A DNA stretch of 25,951 bases from Caldisericia bacterium. Lineage in GTDB: Bacteria > Caldisericota > Caldisericia > JAAYUI01. The notes below the pieces were generated by a model that did no database searches, had not been told where the DNA came from, and saw nothing but the letters and a program-made list of their open reading frames with translations. Of this stretch, positions 1 through 7,528 are shown piece after piece. A program made the translations under genes and the position numbers. Every line of letters begins with the position of its first letter. The stretch's first letter is position 1. The stretch lies in NCBI GenBank assembly GCA_017999835.1, contig JAGNLA010000021.1:1-25951 (forward strand), given 5' to 3'.

Positions 1-910
1 GGTCACAAGCGTGACCGGTTCTGATGACCATGTTCATCGATTGGTACTCAAGCCCAAGCTCATCCTTGGCAAACTGTGGCAGGGTATGGACTGAATCGAT
101 GTTGTCCTTGCAGATTGTTGTGTTGATATGTGTGTGGATACCAAGAGCCTTGAGGCGCTTGAATCCTTCAACAGTTTTGGCAAATGCTCCCTTATGACCG
201 ACGATTTTGTCGTGAATATCAGGGTTTGATGATTCAAGCGAGATTTGGGCTGAGGACAAACCAGCATCCTTTAGTTGAGATGGTAAATCGGTTGTACCGC
301 AAACGATGCCGTTTGAGATGAGGTTCACCCTCAACCCTAAAGAAACGGCATATTTGACAAGTTCTACCAGATCCTTGCGAAGCGTAGGTTCACCACCGGT
401 GAAAGAAACCGTTGGAACTTTAGCTTTGTTCCAGATGACATCCAGTATTTTTTTGACCTGGGCTGTTGTCATCTGTGGTTTTTCATCCACACGTTCAGGC
501 GAGGAGGCATAACAAAAAATACAGTTGTTGTTACAACCATATGTCAGGGCGACTTCACTGAGAACCGGCAATTCGCGTTTGTGGGAGCCAAACGGTGTCA
601 TCTTGACCGAAGGAACGCTCATGAAAGGCGATTTCAATAGCTCAATGATTGTTTTGAGCAGGTTACATGCATCCTCGGACACTCTTTCGGCTGGAACGCC
701 ATATTTGACAGCGACCTTGTCAATTGCCGAAAAAACCTCGTTCTCTGGTGAGTTGTACAACAGCCACATCAGATCTGTGGCTGTTGCGTTCAAATTCATT
801 ACCCTGTTGGGTTTGACAATCAGAAGATTGTCATCGGTTCGCACGAAGATGTAATCTTTCGTGCTTTTGACGACATCTTCAATAAATTGTCTGGGATCCA
901 ACAATTCCAT
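1..910 (-). CDS. Radical SAM enzyme with fused N-terminal PqqD-like (RRE) domain, partial
   Basis: I translated this directly; the gene has no stop in the window and its C-terminus is lost at base 1 (303 residues visible). The ATG at 910-908 overlaps the TGA of the upstream gene as TGATG, so the two are probably translationally coupled. Residues about 20-93 resemble PqqD, with the characteristic stretch NRVMNLNATATDLMWLL followed by helices; PqqD-like domains (RiPP recognition elements) bind leader segments of peptide substrates. The radical SAM core follows: the 4Fe-4S motif CNNNCIFC gives C126, C130 and C133, and TGGEPT at 171-176 matches the SAM-binding GGE motif. An RRE fused to a radical SAM core is typical of enzymes that modify ribosomal peptides or protein tails. 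A C-terminal SPASM or Twitch domain cannot be judged because it would lie outside the window. The likely substrate is the Cys/His tail encoded immediately upstream (inference). Confidence 0.9.
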   Translation of the reverse strand, partial: MELLDPRQFIEDVVKSTKDYIFVRTDDNLLIVKPNRVMNLNATATDLMWLLYNSPENEVFSAIDKVAVKYGVPAERVSEDACNLLKTIIELLKSPFMSVPSVKMTPFGSHKRELPVLSEVALTYGCNNNCIFCYASSPERVDEKPQMTTAQVKKILDVIWNKAKVPTVSFTGGEPTLRKDLVELVKYAVSLGLRVNLISNGIVCGTTDLPSQLKDAGLSSAQISLESSNPDIHDKIVGHKGAFAKTVEGFKRLKALGIHTHINTTICKDNIDSVHTLPQFAKDELGLEYQSMNMVIRTGHACD

Positions 911-3501
911 CAGAATCCGGAAACACAGGCTGAGTGGCAGGCTGAGTGGCAGGCAGAATGACAATCGCAGGCAGAGTGACATGCCGAATGACATGCATCA
1001 TGTACACATGCCGAGTGACAGGCAGAATGCACACATGCAGAGTGACAAGCGGAATGACAACCTGTGTGACACGCGTCGTAGTTCTTGTTTTCGATGTTTG
1101 GCACACCGATACCCAGGAACTGCTCAACAGCTTCTCCAGCTTTTTTGACTCCAGACTCAACACCGGAAACGACGTTTGATGCGAAATCCTGAATTGATGA
1201 GCCAACTTTGTCTGCAAAATCTTTCATCGGGGAGTTGTATTGCGAAGGCATCTGTTTGAAATTGTCATAGTAATGGTCATGAATGATCAGCCATGGAAGA
1301 TGGTTATGGAAGTAAACAGCGTCTCTCGGAGCAACGCCACGTCTGTAGCTGTCCCAGTAACCATCGATGTCGTTTGAATATTTTGTTCTTGTGGCTGCCG
1401 GGTCGGCATCCCAGACTTTCTTGGAGAGTGAGTCTGAAACGGAATCAATTATCTTTGTGACAGATTCTCTTGCTATTGTGCCTTCAGGAGTGATTGATTC
1501 GATGAGAATTTTTTCATAGGGTTCAGTGGCTTTTGATGGATTTGTTTTCTCGAGTTGGAGCGGGGACTGGCCAACGATGGTCAAAGCGCCTTTTGCCTCG
1601 AGCTGGAACACGATGGCAGATATTACCCGGTCGTGTTTGCCAAGATACATTGCAGCCTCGATTGCATTGAGATCTGGAACCTTGCCGGCTGTCGAGAATG
1701 ATTCAAGCTCGATTTCTGGAGTGGTATAGGTTGTGAGTCTTTTGATGCGGTTTTTTCTGGCTCTTCTTATGCCAGATACAATCCACCAGTAAAGCAGGAG
1801 GATACCGCCAAAAATGACAATGATCCAGATGATTGTTCCCTGGTTGTCTTTCCAGAACCTGGCAAAGAGGAAACCCTTTTTGAATGTCTGGGTTGGAAAT
1901 CTTAGGTCAAGCTGGTCTGTTTGTGTTTTGAATATTGTGATTGAGTATTTACCATCTTTAGCAGTCAGTTCTTTGTTGGAAGAATCGAGAACAGGGACAG
2001 CCATACCGTCAAAGCCTTCAATGGCAATTGTTGCTGAGTTGACAAATCTTACCTGTTCACTGATAAAGCTCCCAATAGGAATGATTTGGGCGTCGCCATT
2101 GTCAGCATATCCGCCTTTTACGTCAAAGCTGTAGACGAAGGTTTTGACTGAGTTTGTTGATGCTCCCCAAAACCACTGATACTGGTTGCCAGGTTCTATT
2201 ACCTGAGGGTAAAAGGTTCCGACAGTCCCGGATTTTGATTCGATGAATTTTTGTTCACCTTCAGCAAAGCTTGCGCTGTCAACCCACTGGACAGAATCTT
2301 TTGAAATAAGAATCATGTCGTCCCACATTGGTTTTTCTTGGGAGAATTTTGATGTTCTCTTGATGGTGACCGTTCCATTGCCACGATTGTCGTATTTAAT
2401 ATTTACATCAATGTTTTGAATGGTCTCCATTGGGCCGCCAAGAGTGACTGTGACATCTGGTGCGGCAAGCATTTTTTTACCATTTTTATCGGCGAAGTAT
2501 GCCTGATACAGGAATTTGTCACCAGGATTACCGGAGATCTCATCGTTAACATAGAGACCTCTTTCCCGTGTGATGGTGCTGTTGTTTTGAGCGGTAATCG
2601 TATACGACTCGAATTTAGAATTCACATCGTTCAGGTTTCTGCGTTGGAAATAGAGGGTATATTTGTTGAGGAGTTGGGGGTCAAAGTTGCGGAACACCAA
2701 CTTGTAGTTGCCTTCCGATATCTCGTCGACTGTAAAAATAAAAGATTCGTCCTTTGGAGGAGGGTTACTCTCGCTTGTGAAGAATTTTTCAGGAACGAAC
2801 ATGTTGACCTGAGGGTGGAAATTTGCTGGGGCGTTGTTTTTCTGAGCCCAAACAGAGAGATATTTTTTTCCAGTCCTGTCGTCGGGCGTTACAAAATAAA
2901 TGAAACGGTCAAAGTTTTTTTTGAGGGTGTTGTCAGCGGTTACGCCGGTTGAATCGACGATCTTCTGAGTGACGTCCTCTGCTTTTTCTATATTTTTTGG
3001 CAACTCGACAGGAAGAACCATCTGAACGACAATTTTTTCAATGTCCAATTCCCACTGGAACGGTGACCAACCAATATCCCTTGTGCCAGATTTTGACCGA
3101 CCAGTTATGTCGTGTGACACGGTGTATTCCCAATGAAGAGTATAGGTCTTACCGGGAGTGGTTGAGTTGTCAAATTCGATTCTGTAATAGTCTCCGTCTA
3201 TCTTGTTGAACTTGACAGGAATGACGTTTGAACCGTCAGTAAAGCTCTCTGTAACCATCATGTGGCCGGATTCGAATGGTCCGAGCTTGCGAATTTGAGA
3301 TCTACTCTCGGTTTCCAGGAAGACGAGATCCATCTTCACATAGATGCTTCCGTCGGATTGGACGATGCAATAAGAATTAAATTCTTTAACAGTAGGAGGT
3401 GACGCGCTAAAAGTTAATGCAGGCCAAACAAGCGTAATCAGCAAACAAAAAAGGAGAGCCAGTCTCCCGGCTCTCCTTTTTAAAAAATCACTTCTTTCCA
3501 C
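910..3501 (-). CDS. DUF2207-like membrane protein with C-terminal (HSAC)n Cys/His-rich tail
   Basis: Predicted 863 residues from a GTG at 3501, which gives a normal signal peptide (charged ERSDFLKRRAGR, then a hydrophobic stretch ending in TFSA). A TTG at 3534 would add 11 residues and overlap gcvH further. A long extracytoplasmic beta-rich region follows. A transmembrane helix lies at about 556-577 (GTIIWIIVIFGGILLLYWWI) with a basic stop-transfer, then a cytoplasmic segment (AIEAAMYLGKHDRVISAIVFQL) resembling the C-terminal part of DUF2207 proteins. A His/aromatic patch (YFHNHLPWLIIHDHYY) lies near 730-745, then an amphipathic segment near 760-800. The last 54 residues hold 13 Cys and 11 His, including nine HSAC units, one HTGC and one VHDAC. 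By the inside-positive rule the tail faces the cytoplasm, where the overlapping radical SAM enzyme could reach it. The function of DUF2207 is unknown; the tail could also be a metal-binding region. The 5' end overlaps the gcvH stop and contains the gcvH terminator. Confidence 0.85.
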   Translation of the reverse strand: MERSDFLKRRAGRLALLFCLLITLVWPALTFSASPPTVKEFNSYCIVQSDGSIYVKMDLVFLETESRSQIRKLGPFESGHMMVTESFTDGSNVIPVKFNKIDGDYYRIEFDNSTTPGKTYTLHWEYTVSHDITGRSKSGTRDIGWSPFQWELDIEKIVVQMVLPVELPKNIEKAEDVTQKIVDSTGVTADNTLKKNFDRFIYFVTPDDRTGKKYLSVWAQKNNAPANFHPQVNMFVPEKFFTSESNPPPKDESFIFTVDEISEGNYKLVFRNFDPQLLNKYTLYFQRRNLNDVNSKFESYTITAQNNSTITRERGLYVNDEISGNPGDKFLYQAYFADKNGKKMLAAPDVTVTLGGPMETIQNIDVNIKYDNRGNGTVTIKRTSKFSQEKPMWDDMILISKDSVQWVDSASFAEGEQKFIESKSGTVGTFYPQVIEPGNQYQWFWGASTNSVKTFVYSFDVKGGYADNGDAQIIPIGSFISEQVRFVNSATIAIEGFDGMAVPVLDSSNKELTAKDGKYSITIFKTQTDQLDLRFPTQTFKKGFLFARFWKDNQGTIIWIIVIFGGILLLYWWIVSGIRRARKNRIKRLTTYTTPEIELESFSTAGKVPDLNAIEAAMYLGKHDRVISAIVFQLEAKGALTIVGQSPLQLEKTNPSKATEPYEKILIESITPEGTIARESVTKIIDSVSDSLSKKVWDADPAATRTKYSNDIDGYWDSYRRGVAPRDAVYFHNHLPWLIIHDHYYDNFKQMPSQYNSPMKDFADKVGSSIQDFASNVVSGVESGVKKAGEAVEQFLGIGVPNIENKNYDACHTGCHSACHSACVHSACHSACVHDACHSACHSACDCHSACHSACHSACVSGF
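913..1074 (-). repeat. 12-bp-period coding repeat encoding the HSAC tail
   Basis: On the minus strand the pattern is His-Ser-Ala-Cys codons repeated with irregular insertions (VH, VHD, DC). Synonymous positions vary freely: Ser is TCA, TCT, TCG or TCC and Ala is GCC, GCA or GCT. The repeat is therefore conserved as protein, not as recently copied DNA. Confidence 0.9.
3447..3480 (-). terminator. Intrinsic terminator after gcvH, inside the next ORF
   Basis: Read on the minus strand, the arm AAGGAGAGCC (3478-3469) pairs with GGCTCTCCTT (3460-3451) around an 8-base loop, extended by A-T pairs, and is followed by six T then GTTT. It sits 8 bases after the gcvH stop (3488). It also lies within the signal-peptide codons of the downstream DUF2207-like gene, so translation from 3501 would run through the hairpin. 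Confidence 0.85.
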
Positions 3502-3907
3502 GGGTTGTAATTTCGGATTCAAGCCATGGGGCAATGTCTGCGCCGGTCTTGAGTGCTGAAAGGTCGCCCTTGTTGTTCATCTTGACTTTGAACATCCAGT
3601 TTGCGTATGGATCTTTGTTGATAATGACTGGATCATCCACGGCTGCTTCGTTGACTTCGGTAACTGTTCCGCCGACTGGGCTGTAGATTTTTCCAAGCCA
3701 TTTGCCTGTTTCAAGTGAACCGCACTGGCCACCTGCATCAACTTCGTCATCTTCCATCGGAAGCTCGATAAAGCTTATTTCACCAGCAAGTTTTGTTCCA
3801 AATTCATCAATACCAACTGTTGCTACGTCTCCATCAACCTTTACCCAGTAATGTTCCTTGTGATAGTACAGATCATCTGGAAGATTGTAATCGCCTACTT
3901 TTGCCAT
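3488..3907 (-). CDS. gcvH: Glycine cleavage H-like lipoyl carrier protein (GKW type)
   Basis: 139 residues, about the usual GcvH length (120-135). GcvH carries the lipoyl-bound aminomethyl group between the P, T and L proteins. The N-terminal part (YYHKEHYWVKVDGDVATVGIDEFGTKLAGEI) is the conserved GcvH fold. The lipoylation region reads SLETGKWLGKIYSPVGGTV, with Lys69 as the expected lipoyl site in a GKW context instead of the more common ESVKA. The family tail DPYANWMFKVK is also present. ATG at 3907 is preceded by AAGGAGG (3919-3913 on the complement) and by a good promoter. The gene is divergent from the gcvH-gcvPA-gcvPB operon and is followed by an intrinsic terminator. Because a canonical GcvH sits in the divergent operon, this one may serve another lipoate-dependent role or substitute under some condition (inference). 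Confidence 0.93.
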   Translation of the reverse strand: MAKVGDYNLPDDLYYHKEHYWVKVDGDVATVGIDEFGTKLAGEISFIELPMEDDEVDAGGQCGSLETGKWLGKIYSPVGGTVTEVNEAAVDDPVIINKDPYANWMFKVKMNNKGDLSALKTGADIAPWLESEITTRGKK

Positions 3908-3941
3908 AGATAAACCTCCTTATATGCATTACTCGACTCCA

Positions 3942-3969
3942 ATTGTAATATTTCTTAATTTAGGGTCAA
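3942..3969 (-). promoter_or_regulatory. Sigma-70-type promoter for the divergent gcvH
   Basis: On the minus strand there is TTGACC (3969-3964), a 16-base spacer and TACAAT (3947-3942). The -10 box lies about 35 bases upstream of the gcvH ATG, which leaves room for the AAGGAGG ribosome binding site. Confidence 0.7.
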
Positions 3970-3981
3970 CAGTTAACAGAC

Positions 3982-4383
3982 TTGAATTATAACAAAGCAC
4001 TATTTAGAATTTGCAGCGTGAGTTTCAATGAATATGTCGAGATTGATGACTGCTTGATTTTCGAGAATCAAAGCGAGTTTTATATTGGCGTAACAAGAGA
4101 TGTCAAAGACAGACTTGGCCAAGTTACCTTTGTTGACACAATCCCAATTGGCAAAGTTCTTTCAAAAGGCGGCATCATTGGCATCATTGAATCGTCAAGT
4201 AGCGGAGAATGGCCTATGAAAAGCCCTGTTGACGCTGTTGTTACGAGATTTAACGACAAACTTATCAGAAAGCCGGATCTGTTCGGTGTAGCCCCAGAAG
4301 ATGGCTGGATTGTCAGGTGCAAAATCAAAGGCGTAAATTCAATCAGTGAATTAGGCGAAGTGAAGAAATTTAAGGAGGATTGA
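3982..4383 (+). CDS. Degenerate GcvH-like protein lacking the lipoyl lysine
   Basis: 133 residues from a TTG at 3982; the start is uncertain because no ribosome binding site is visible, and a GTG at 4019 is an alternative. The middle aligns with GcvH: RLGQVTFVDTIPIGKVLSKG matches HLGDIIFVDKVAAGKKVKKEG of the neighbouring GcvH. The segment IIESSSSGEWPMKSPVDAVV matches AIESVKAATDVFSPVSGEIV, so Ser (73 or 74) replaces the lipoylated Lys. The later APEDGWIVRCKI matches the family STGWIAKIKL. The reading frame is intact over its whole length, which argues against a decaying pseudogene. The stop overlaps the ATG of the canonical gcvH (TGATG), and its last codons contain that gene's AAGGAGG site, so it is cotranslated with the decarboxylase operon. 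It might be a non-lipoylated structural or regulatory subunit (inference). Confidence 0.8.
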   Translation: MNYNKALFRICSVSFNEYVEIDDCLIFENQSEFYIGVTRDVKDRLGQVTFVDTIPIGKVLSKGGIIGIIESSSSGEWPMKSPVDAVVTRFNDKLIRKPDLFGVAPEDGWIVRCKIKGVNSISELGEVKKFKED

Positions 4384-4748
4384 TGAAAATTTATTATACC
4401 AAGACAGACGAGTACGCAATTGTTGACGGCGATGTAGCGACAGTTGGAATCACCAATTACGCTTCCGAACACCTTGGCGACATCATTTTTGTAGACAAAG
4501 TCGCAGCAGGTAAAAAAGTAAAAAAAGAAGGCATCCTCACGGCCATCGAATCAGTTAAGGCCGCAACAGATGTTTTCTCACCGGTTTCAGGCGAAATAGT
4601 CGCTTTCAATGAAGAAGTTGGCAAAAATCCTGGTTCAGTAAACCAGGGCGCCGAGTCAACAGGTTGGATTGCAAAGATTAAACTCAGTGATCCGTCTGAA
4701 CTCGACTCACTGCTCGATGCAGCAGCTTATTCAAAAATCCATTCCTGA
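4383..4748 (+). CDS. gcvH: Glycine cleavage system H protein
   Basis: 121 residues, normal for GcvH. It shuttles the lipoyl-bound methylamine produced by the GcvPA/GcvPB decarboxylase to the T protein and is reoxidised by the L protein, in the cytoplasm. The canonical lipoylation motif TAIESVKAATD places the lipoyl lysine at Lys59. The GcvH fold is clear from YAIVDGDVATVGITNYASEHLGDIIFVD and the terminal GWIAKIKL. The ATG at 4383 is preceded by AAGGAGG at 4372-4378 and overlaps the stop of the degenerate gcvH-like gene; a TTG three bases earlier is less likely. gcvPA starts 15 bases after its stop, so it belongs to a gcvH-gcvPA-gcvPB operon. Compared with the minus-strand paralogue at 3488-3907 it is shorter and has ESVKA in place of ETGKW. 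Confidence 0.95.
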   Translation: MKIYYTKTDEYAIVDGDVATVGITNYASEHLGDIIFVDKVAAGKKVKKEGILTAIESVKAATDVFSPVSGEIVAFNEEVGKNPGSVNQGAESTGWIAKIKLSDPSELDSLLDAAAYSKIHS

Positions 4749-4763
4749 TAAAAGAGGACTAAA

Positions 4764-6095
4764 ATGAAATATTTGCCGCTATCCCCAAAGGATGTCGGCG
4801 AGATGCTTGCGGCCGTCGGTGTCAAAGACCTGGACGGCCTTTTTAGCAACATCCCCGACTCGTTGAAATTCAAAACAAAACTTGATATCCCTGAAGCTCT
4901 TTCAGAAATCGAACTTAGAAGAGTTGTTGGGAATTACTCTCAGGAAAATGCAGATGCCACGAAGACAATCTGTTTTGCAGGCGGAACGTGTTACTACCAC
5001 TATATCCCGTCAGCAATCGACTATCTGGCAGCCCTTCCGGAGCTTCTGACTGCATACACTCCTTATCAGCCCGAGCTCTCCCAGGGAACACTCACAGCAA
5101 TTTTTGAGTTCCAGACGATCATGACAAACCTTACCGGACATCCAATCTCGAATGCCTCGCTTTACGACGGTTCAACCGGAGTTTGTGAAGCAGCCAGAAT
5201 GGCTGTCAGGGACTCGGACAAGTGCGCGGTGGCAATCTCTGAGCTGTGCCATCCGGAGTACATTGAAACGCTCAAAACGTTTGCAAGCTTTGCCGGTTTT
5301 GAAGTCAAAGTCATTCCTGCAAAAGGGACACATACCGACATCGACAAGGTAAAAGAAGTAACAAAATCGGTTGCTGCTGTCATCGTACAGAGTCCAAACG
5401 TCATGGGTACAATTGAAGACGTTGAGGAACTCGTTAAAGCAACAAAGACTGAACCGACGTTCTTTATTCAGGTTATCACTGAAACACTGTCACTGGGCAT
5501 GCTCAAGCGTCCAGCCGACATGGGTGTAGACATTTGCACTGGTGATGCCCAATCGTTTGGCAACCATCTCATGTTTGGTGGACCACACCTAGGGTTCCTT
5601 ACAGTTACCAATGAATTCCTCAGAAAGATCCCAGGCAGGATTGTTGGTGAATCAGTAGACAGAAACGGTACTCGCTCACTCACTCTCACCCTTCGTCCAA
5701 GGGAACAGGACATCAAGCGCGAGAAGGCGACATCAAACATCTGCACAAACAACAGCAACACAATGCTTCGCGCACTCATTTACCTCATGCTCATGGGCAA
5801 ACAGGGCATAAAAGAAGTCGCGCAACAGAATTTTGACAAGACCCACTACTTTGCCGATACAGCAAAAAAAGCCGGACTGCAGATTGCAAATGACGGCGAA
5901 TTCTTTAACGAAGTAACCATAAGGCTTCCAAAGATGCCTACAAACTTCAAAGAAGACATGCTTGAAAAGGGTTTTGTAGTCACAGCAACAAAGTATGAAA
6001 AAGATGCAAACCTTCTGACGGTTGCAGTCACAGAAATGATCACAAAAGACGAGATTGACGCGTTTGTCAATGCTCTTGCGGAGGTGGCACTGTGA
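4764..6095 (+). CDS. gcvPA: Glycine dehydrogenase (decarboxylating) subunit 1
   Basis: 443 residues, full length for the N-terminal-type subunit of the two-subunit P protein. With GcvPB it forms the PLP enzyme that decarboxylates glycine and passes the aminomethyl group to lipoyl-GcvH. Family hallmarks are the N-terminal MKYLPLSPKDVGEML, CFAGGTCYYHYIPSAIDYL, YTPYQPELSQGTLTAIFEFQ, NASLYDGST and FGGPHLGFL. As expected, it lacks the PLP lysine, which lies in subunit 2. ATG at 4764 follows AGAGGA at a good distance. Its stop overlaps the GTG start of gcvPB by four bases (GTGA), consistent with the coupled synthesis of a heterodimer. The two-gene arrangement is common in Firmicutes, Thermotogae, archaea and several candidate phyla. 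Confidence 0.97.
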   Translation: MKYLPLSPKDVGEMLAAVGVKDLDGLFSNIPDSLKFKTKLDIPEALSEIELRRVVGNYSQENADATKTICFAGGTCYYHYIPSAIDYLAALPELLTAYTPYQPELSQGTLTAIFEFQTIMTNLTGHPISNASLYDGSTGVCEAARMAVRDSDKCAVAISELCHPEYIETLKTFASFAGFEVKVIPAKGTHTDIDKVKEVTKSVAAVIVQSPNVMGTIEDVEELVKATKTEPTFFIQVITETLSLGMLKRPADMGVDICTGDAQSFGNHLMFGGPHLGFLTVTNEFLRKIPGRIVGESVDRNGTRSLTLTLRPREQDIKREKATSNICTNNSNTMLRALIYLMLMGKQGIKEVAQQNFDKTHYFADTAKKAGLQIANDGEFFNEVTIRLPKMPTNFKEDMLEKGFVVTATKYEKDANLLTVAVTEMITKDEIDAFVNALAEVAL

Positions 6096-7528
6096 AATAT
6101 ATTTTTGAAATGTCACGTCCAGGCAATGTAGGATATTCGCTTCCGAAAAATGATGTGCCAAAAGCAAAGCTTTCCGACAAGTTTGCCGGAAGCCATGAGC
6201 TGGATCTCCCAGAAGTCACCGAAGTCGATGTGGTCAGACATGTAACAGCCATGGCTGATGCAAACTATGGTGTTGACACCGGTTTCTACCCGCTTGGCTC
6301 ATGCACCATGAAGTACAACCCAAAAATCAACGAGGAACTTGCAGCTCTTCCAGGGTTCGCAGAACTCCATCCCGACACCCCTGCTGAAGGTTGCCAGGGC
6401 ATCCTCCAGCTCCTCTGGGAGCTTGAGCAGTACTTCAACTCAATCACCGGCATGGACGCTTTCACAATGGCGCCGTGCGCTGGTGCACACGGTGAGTGGA
6501 CAGGCATGTCGGTTATTGCTCAGTACCACAGAAAACGTGGCGACAAAAAGAGAAAGTACGTTCTCATCCCAGACTCTGCCCACGGAACAAACCCAGCCTC
6601 AGCAGTCCAGGCCGGCTTTGAAACAATCACGGTCAAGTCTGATGCTCACGGTGGAGTCGATATCGAAGATCTCAAGCGTTGCATGTCAGACGAAGTTGCT
6701 GGTCTCATGCTAACAAATCCAAACACTGCCGGCATCTTTGACCCAAACATCTGCGAAATTGCCAAAATAGTCCACGACAAGGGTGGATTACTCTATTACG
6801 ACGGCGCAAATCTCGAGGCGCTTATGGGAATGTCACGCCCTGGTGATTTTGGTTTCGACGTTGTCCATCTCAATCTTCACAAAACTTTTGCGACACCTCA
6901 TGGCGGCGGTGGACCTGGCTCAGCTCCGATAGGCGTAAAGGCATTCCTCAAGCCATATTTACCAAAACCATATATTGTAAAAAAAGACGACAGCTACAAC
7001 TTCGACTGGAACATGCCAGACTCAATTGGCAGAATCAGGGCAACCTGGGGCAACATCTCAGTCATCATCAAGGCTTACTGCTACATCAGAACAATGGGGC
7101 CAGACGGTCTCAAGCTTGCAACGCAGCACGCCGTTCTTGCCGCAAACTATATCAGGGTCAAGATCAATGACCTGTATCCGGAAGGAAATCCTGGACTTTG
7201 CATGCACGAATGCGTTATGACCGGCGAACCGCTCAAGCAGTTCCACGTTGTGACCAAAGATGTTTCCAAGAGACTCATGGATTACGGCTTCCATCCGCCA
7301 ACAAACTACTTCCCGCTCATTGTTCCTGAAGCCATTATGATTGAGCCTACCGAAACAGAATCCAAGGCAACACTCGATGAGTTTATCGCTGCGCTTCGCG
7401 CAATCTACAATGAAGCCAAGGAAGGCAAAGTCGACCTTACAAAGGCGCCATACACAACAAAAATCAGCCGTGTTGATGAAACATTGGCTGCAAGAACCCC
7501 GATCCTTCGTTGGCAGAAGAAAGATTGA
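6092..7528 (+). CDS. gcvPB: Glycine dehydrogenase (decarboxylating) subunit 2
   Basis: 478 residues, the usual length for the C-terminal-type P-protein subunit that carries the PLP cofactor. The PLP lysine is Lys264 in HLNLHKTFATPHGGGGPG. Other conserved stretches are YPLGSCTMKYNPK, TMAPCAGAHGEWTG, IPDSAHGTNPASA and TNPNTAGIFDP. The GTG start at 6092 overlaps the gcvPA stop. The remaining reaction partners, GcvT and the lipoamide dehydrogenase GcvL, are not within this window, so the full pathway cannot be shown here. The stop (7526-7528) overlaps a TTG start of a metallopeptidase gene. A strong stem-loop 50 bases later may end most transcripts of this operon. Confidence 0.97.
   Translation: MKYIFEMSRPGNVGYSLPKNDVPKAKLSDKFAGSHELDLPEVTEVDVVRHVTAMADANYGVDTGFYPLGSCTMKYNPKINEELAALPGFAELHPDTPAEGCQGILQLLWELEQYFNSITGMDAFTMAPCAGAHGEWTGMSVIAQYHRKRGDKKRKYVLIPDSAHGTNPASAVQAGFETITVKSDAHGGVDIEDLKRCMSDEVAGLMLTNPNTAGIFDPNICEIAKIVHDKGGLLYYDGANLEALMGMSRPGDFGFDVVHLNLHKTFATPHGGGGPGSAPIGVKAFLKPYLPKPYIVKKDDSYNFDWNMPDSIGRIRATWGNISVIIKAYCYIRTMGPDGLKLATQHAVLAANYIRVKINDLYPEGNPGLCMHECVMTGEPLKQFHVVTKDVSKRLMDYGFHPPTNYFPLIVPEAIMIEPTETESKATLDEFIAALRAIYNEAKEGKVDLTKAPYTTKISRVDETLAARTPILRWQKKD

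Noticed and set aside
913-1074. Short repeats that could suggest a CRISPR array or minisatellite
   Set aside because: The 12-base period is in frame with an intact ORF, varies at synonymous sites, and has no spacers of uniform length.
2416-2952. 178-residue open frame on the plus strand
   Set aside because: It is antisense to the well-supported membrane-protein gene, has no ribosome site and no recognisable domain.
3982-4383. Treating the Lys-less GcvH-like gene as a pseudogene
   Set aside because: The frame is unbroken, flanking family residues are kept and its stop is coupled to the next start, so a functional gene is more likely.
5733-6167. 144-residue open frame on the minus strand across gcvPA/gcvPB
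   Set aside because: Antisense to two certain enzymes and composed of low-plausibility Cys/Phe/His-rich sequence typical of a shadow frame.
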